Part shown: positions 63,001 to 64,000 of the stretch, one piece after another | Layout of the letters: the number at the start of each line of letters is the position of its first letter | How positions within the stretch are numbered: position 1 is the stretch's first letter | NCBI GenBank assembly: GCA_030407315.1 | Contig: JALQPE010000100.1 | Coordinates: forward strand, 186,001 to 250,000 | Direction: 5' to 3' | Length of the DNA stretch: 64,000 nucleotides | Source of the DNA: Asparagopsis taxiformis | Lineage: Eukaryota > Rhodophyta > Florideophyceae > Bonnemaisoniales > Bonnemaisoniaceae | Notes under the pieces: model-generated | What the model was told of the DNA's origin: nothing | Database searches by the model: none | What the model saw: the letters and a program-made list of their open reading frames with translations, nothing else | Translations under genes and position numbers: made by a program

Positions 63001-64000
63001 CAGGTTATCGAAGTACGAGACGTGTCAGAAGTATCACACAATATTGATCGCGTGTTAGCGCAATACAACATTCCAGAGGGCAAACAACTCATTGACCTTG
63101 CAGTTTCTGATGACAAAAAGTTTGTTGCATTCGCTGTGAAAGGGAGCTGTGTAGTGTATCTCGCCAATTTACAAACCAAAATGGCAGAGCTTGCGTTCAA
63201 CAGCCTGCAAGAATGGGCCCATTCGTTACCACTTGTCAATCACATGCATGAGAAATGTATAGAAGCAATCCACTTTAGTTCACCTGATGTGATCACGGCA
63301 CACGCATGCTTAATCGACTATTCCAATAAGGAGCCCAATGAAGTAGGACAGTCATTCTCATGGAAACTGTTACCTGCGCAAGGAGTCAGGGTGTCATTTG
63401 ATGCAAGTAGACTATCAAATCGGTTTGCACAAATGTCAGTTGGTATGAATCCGGGCTACACAGACTTTTATCAAATGATGTCCAAAAGGCTATCAGTTCG
63501 TATGCACTCGGATATTATAGAACTACACGACGGCATGGTCTACTCTGCCGTTGCTAGCTTGGAACATTTCCCTGTGAAAACGCACTACTCCGCGCACACA
63601 TCTCGTCTGTGGGTCAGCAAACGAGGATGTGGTTTGGCATATGTTGACTTGATCAGGAAGGAGACCATGCTTGAAGAGGCGAAACAACCAGCACTGCCAG
63701 TATTTACTGAACAAGTTGAATCACGCAGCATGATAAATCTTCTGGCAGAATCGAAGCAGGCGAAGGAAGAAACATTCCAGGTGTTTATCAGCCATGCTGG
63801 CCCAGACAAAATGCCGCTCGGGATCAAGATATACGAAAATCTGACGAAAGAAGGCATATCTGTGTTCTTCGACCGAGAAGAATTGAAGCCAGGCGATGAA
63901 GCGCCTCAGAAAATGATCGACGCCATGGAAAACGCAGACGTATTTGTGTTTATAGCATCACCAGAATTTCCTGCGCGTACATGGACGGTCAGGGAGCTGG
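60058..64000 (+). CDS. NB-ARC / WD40 / TIR receptor-like protein, 3' end off window
   Basis: The frame is open from the ATG at 60058 (just after an in-frame TAA) to the window edge, 1,314 codons. After a Pro-rich N-terminus comes an NB-ARC ATPase: P-loop GMGGAGKTT at residue 112, Walker B FLLILDDVWD near 200, RNBS-like VLTSTRKW, GLPLA in CAGLPLALSVAG, and an MHD-like LSTHDLIHDM. A helical linker follows. WD40 repeats start near 650, with GHKSQIVGISFD, AHLSPVLCLV and GHGDKIRSVALRGDGRVLAS then SWDGTVRLWD, and weaker blades continue to about 1150. From residue 1240 a TIR domain begins (FQVFISHAGPDK, GISVFFDREELKPGDE, ADVFVFIASPEF, WTVREL), including the Glu position used by NAD-cleaving TIRs. 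By analogy with APAF1 and NLRs, WD40 would sense a ligand and NB-ARC would oligomerise to activate TIR. Intact, no introns. Confidence 0.93.
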   Translation, partial: MRPDLPETMQFSPLRNPESEVAPNPHLRYQLIPAVQPAPPQRSPTFILPSPVAPLRPTSTRLKSNNSHPHVFYVPTNSLHVLNFSAPNTPECRALRALLSTMPARNSVALFGMGGAGKTTTLKALGYLPDIWHTFNDGIWFIEVGHDITLAAFINQLKQLVQVAFPDFYDQFVQLSASQQTHERMIARLLDLLSTKHFLLILDDVWDVVDTVYDLVTTICLAVRHTKRTSFKVLTSTRKWKVGQMHDVPINLNPVEENINAAQRILCCHAGIHMSSLSSLTHENHIAFNRIIKMCAGLPLALSVAGSSVLEMTEPSDQGSARNYPFAQYWESLEKNIAQFANASVDKHDGLLASLGTSLQILENDPEFNQFNVRPMFRSFSVLRKNSSISVSALEKLWDVDTDTVRSGVLMFSRNNLATMIKDTDNTIVGLSTHDLIHDMSVSLAKQEEGVSFWHRKLINAYLQSVDLPVYDEQDGKCNHWWMLQDSDYYIMENVVRHLLGARKGLEALRLLTDYRWIQVMNQDERQVAFQKVIEDIKLLSDYAEKLEDVRIRRKLSKELDVIAETMVLCMIPYCMKNRSECSYQLYGRLKSLGSPSSIVKRMIWSIEKYADRPWVRAPAGVLRNANSDLKRVFDVEQESSCMEVAVGKDELVVGGTSGSLEVISSRDGSPRHILIGHKSQIVGISFDKATGDIYSCEKDGTIIIWRNYQQFCAYHLENLRADERLTCLHILNSQQVFVVGSSIGRLITVQCGNGSILKTVQAHLSPVLCLVSMNDSQFLISTSDKSIRLIEARTLTAIGQPLRGHGDKIRSVALRGDGRVLASGSWDGTVRLWDMQRLREICALRPANRGWVSSVSFNRAGTLLYSAILNEAPGGAFLRYAETVRDIFVWDTTFVAENVAIPLVHKFTHDSMYGVLSLRMNRDESELFALAPCQVFVWNTKPTHEGYVARAAEPESFLNDVLAFGISADGATLATNSEKSQVIEVRDVSEVSHNIDRVLAQYNIPEGKQLIDLAVSDDKKFVAFAVKGSCVVYLANLQTKMAELAFNSLQEWAHSLPLVNHMHEKCIEAIHFSSPDVITAHACLIDYSNKEPNEVGQSFSWKLLPAQGVRVSFDASRLSNRFAQMSVGMNPGYTDFYQMMSKRLSVRMHSDIIELHDGMVYSAVASLEHFPVKTHYSAHTSRLWVSKRGCGLAYVDLIRKETMLEEAKQPALPVFTEQVESRSMINLLAESKQAKEETFQVFISHAGPDKMPLGIKIYENLTKEGISVFFDREELKPGDEAPQKMIDAMENADVFVFIASPEFPARTWTVREL

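Overview
This window is nuclear DNA from a eukaryote with compact, apparently intron-free genes set among dense transposable elements. A multicellular red alga (a florideophyte such as Chondrus) is my best guess. That rests on intact single-exon host genes, an animal/plant-type heme alpha-dioxygenase, an NB-ARC/WD40 receptor-like gene and many Ty3 and Ty1 elements. It is inference: no rRNA, plastid or other diagnostic gene is present. No rRNA or tRNA gene and no CRISPR array was found.

Layout. 1-8395: a minus-strand Ty3/gypsy retrotransposon whose 3' LTR lies off the left edge. It is inserted into the left arm of a giant inverted-repeat DNA transposon (copy 1, 8396-17012). Copy 1 is itself inserted into a Ty1/copia integrase gene (17013-19621). 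19.6-32.6 kb: a more AT-rich stretch with a CAP-domain gene, a solo LTR with perfect 5-bp target duplication, a ParB-like plus DNA methyltransferase reading frame broken only by two TAG codons, a decayed transposase-like gene of the FLPVGHTHxDID family, and the 5' piece of a metallophosphoesterase gene. 32.6-34.07 kb: the 3' half of another chromodomain gypsy element. 34069-44492: copy 2 of the giant transposon, complete. 44.5-46.7 kb: a CpG-rich block with a truncated unknown gene. 46.7-49.9 kb: an LTR related to the solo LTR, then a dead third chromodomain gypsy element. 51.5-64 kb: mostly host genes, namely a fatty acid hydroxylase, an alpha-dioxygenase, a secreted Cys-rich protein and the first 1,314 codons of an NB-ARC/WD40/TIR gene that runs off the right edge.

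The most unusual object is the giant transposon. It is 10.4 kb long and its inverted repeats are about 3.6 kb each, long enough to contain the start of the transposase gene. The left arm reads into a full 921-codon transposase. The right arm carries the same first 490 codons and stops exactly at the repeat boundary, where a second minus-strand gene begins with an ATGCTGA overlap. The two copies align without gaps for more than 7 kb. Variants that separate the copies are shared by both arms of the same copy, which suggests the arms homogenise each other.

The second notable object is the NB-ARC/WD40 gene with a C-terminal TIR domain, an innate-immunity or cell-death-like architecture. Among metabolic genes, the fatty acid hydroxylase and the alpha-dioxygenase both act on lipids, but they are 2 kb apart on opposite strands and nothing shows they are co-regulated.
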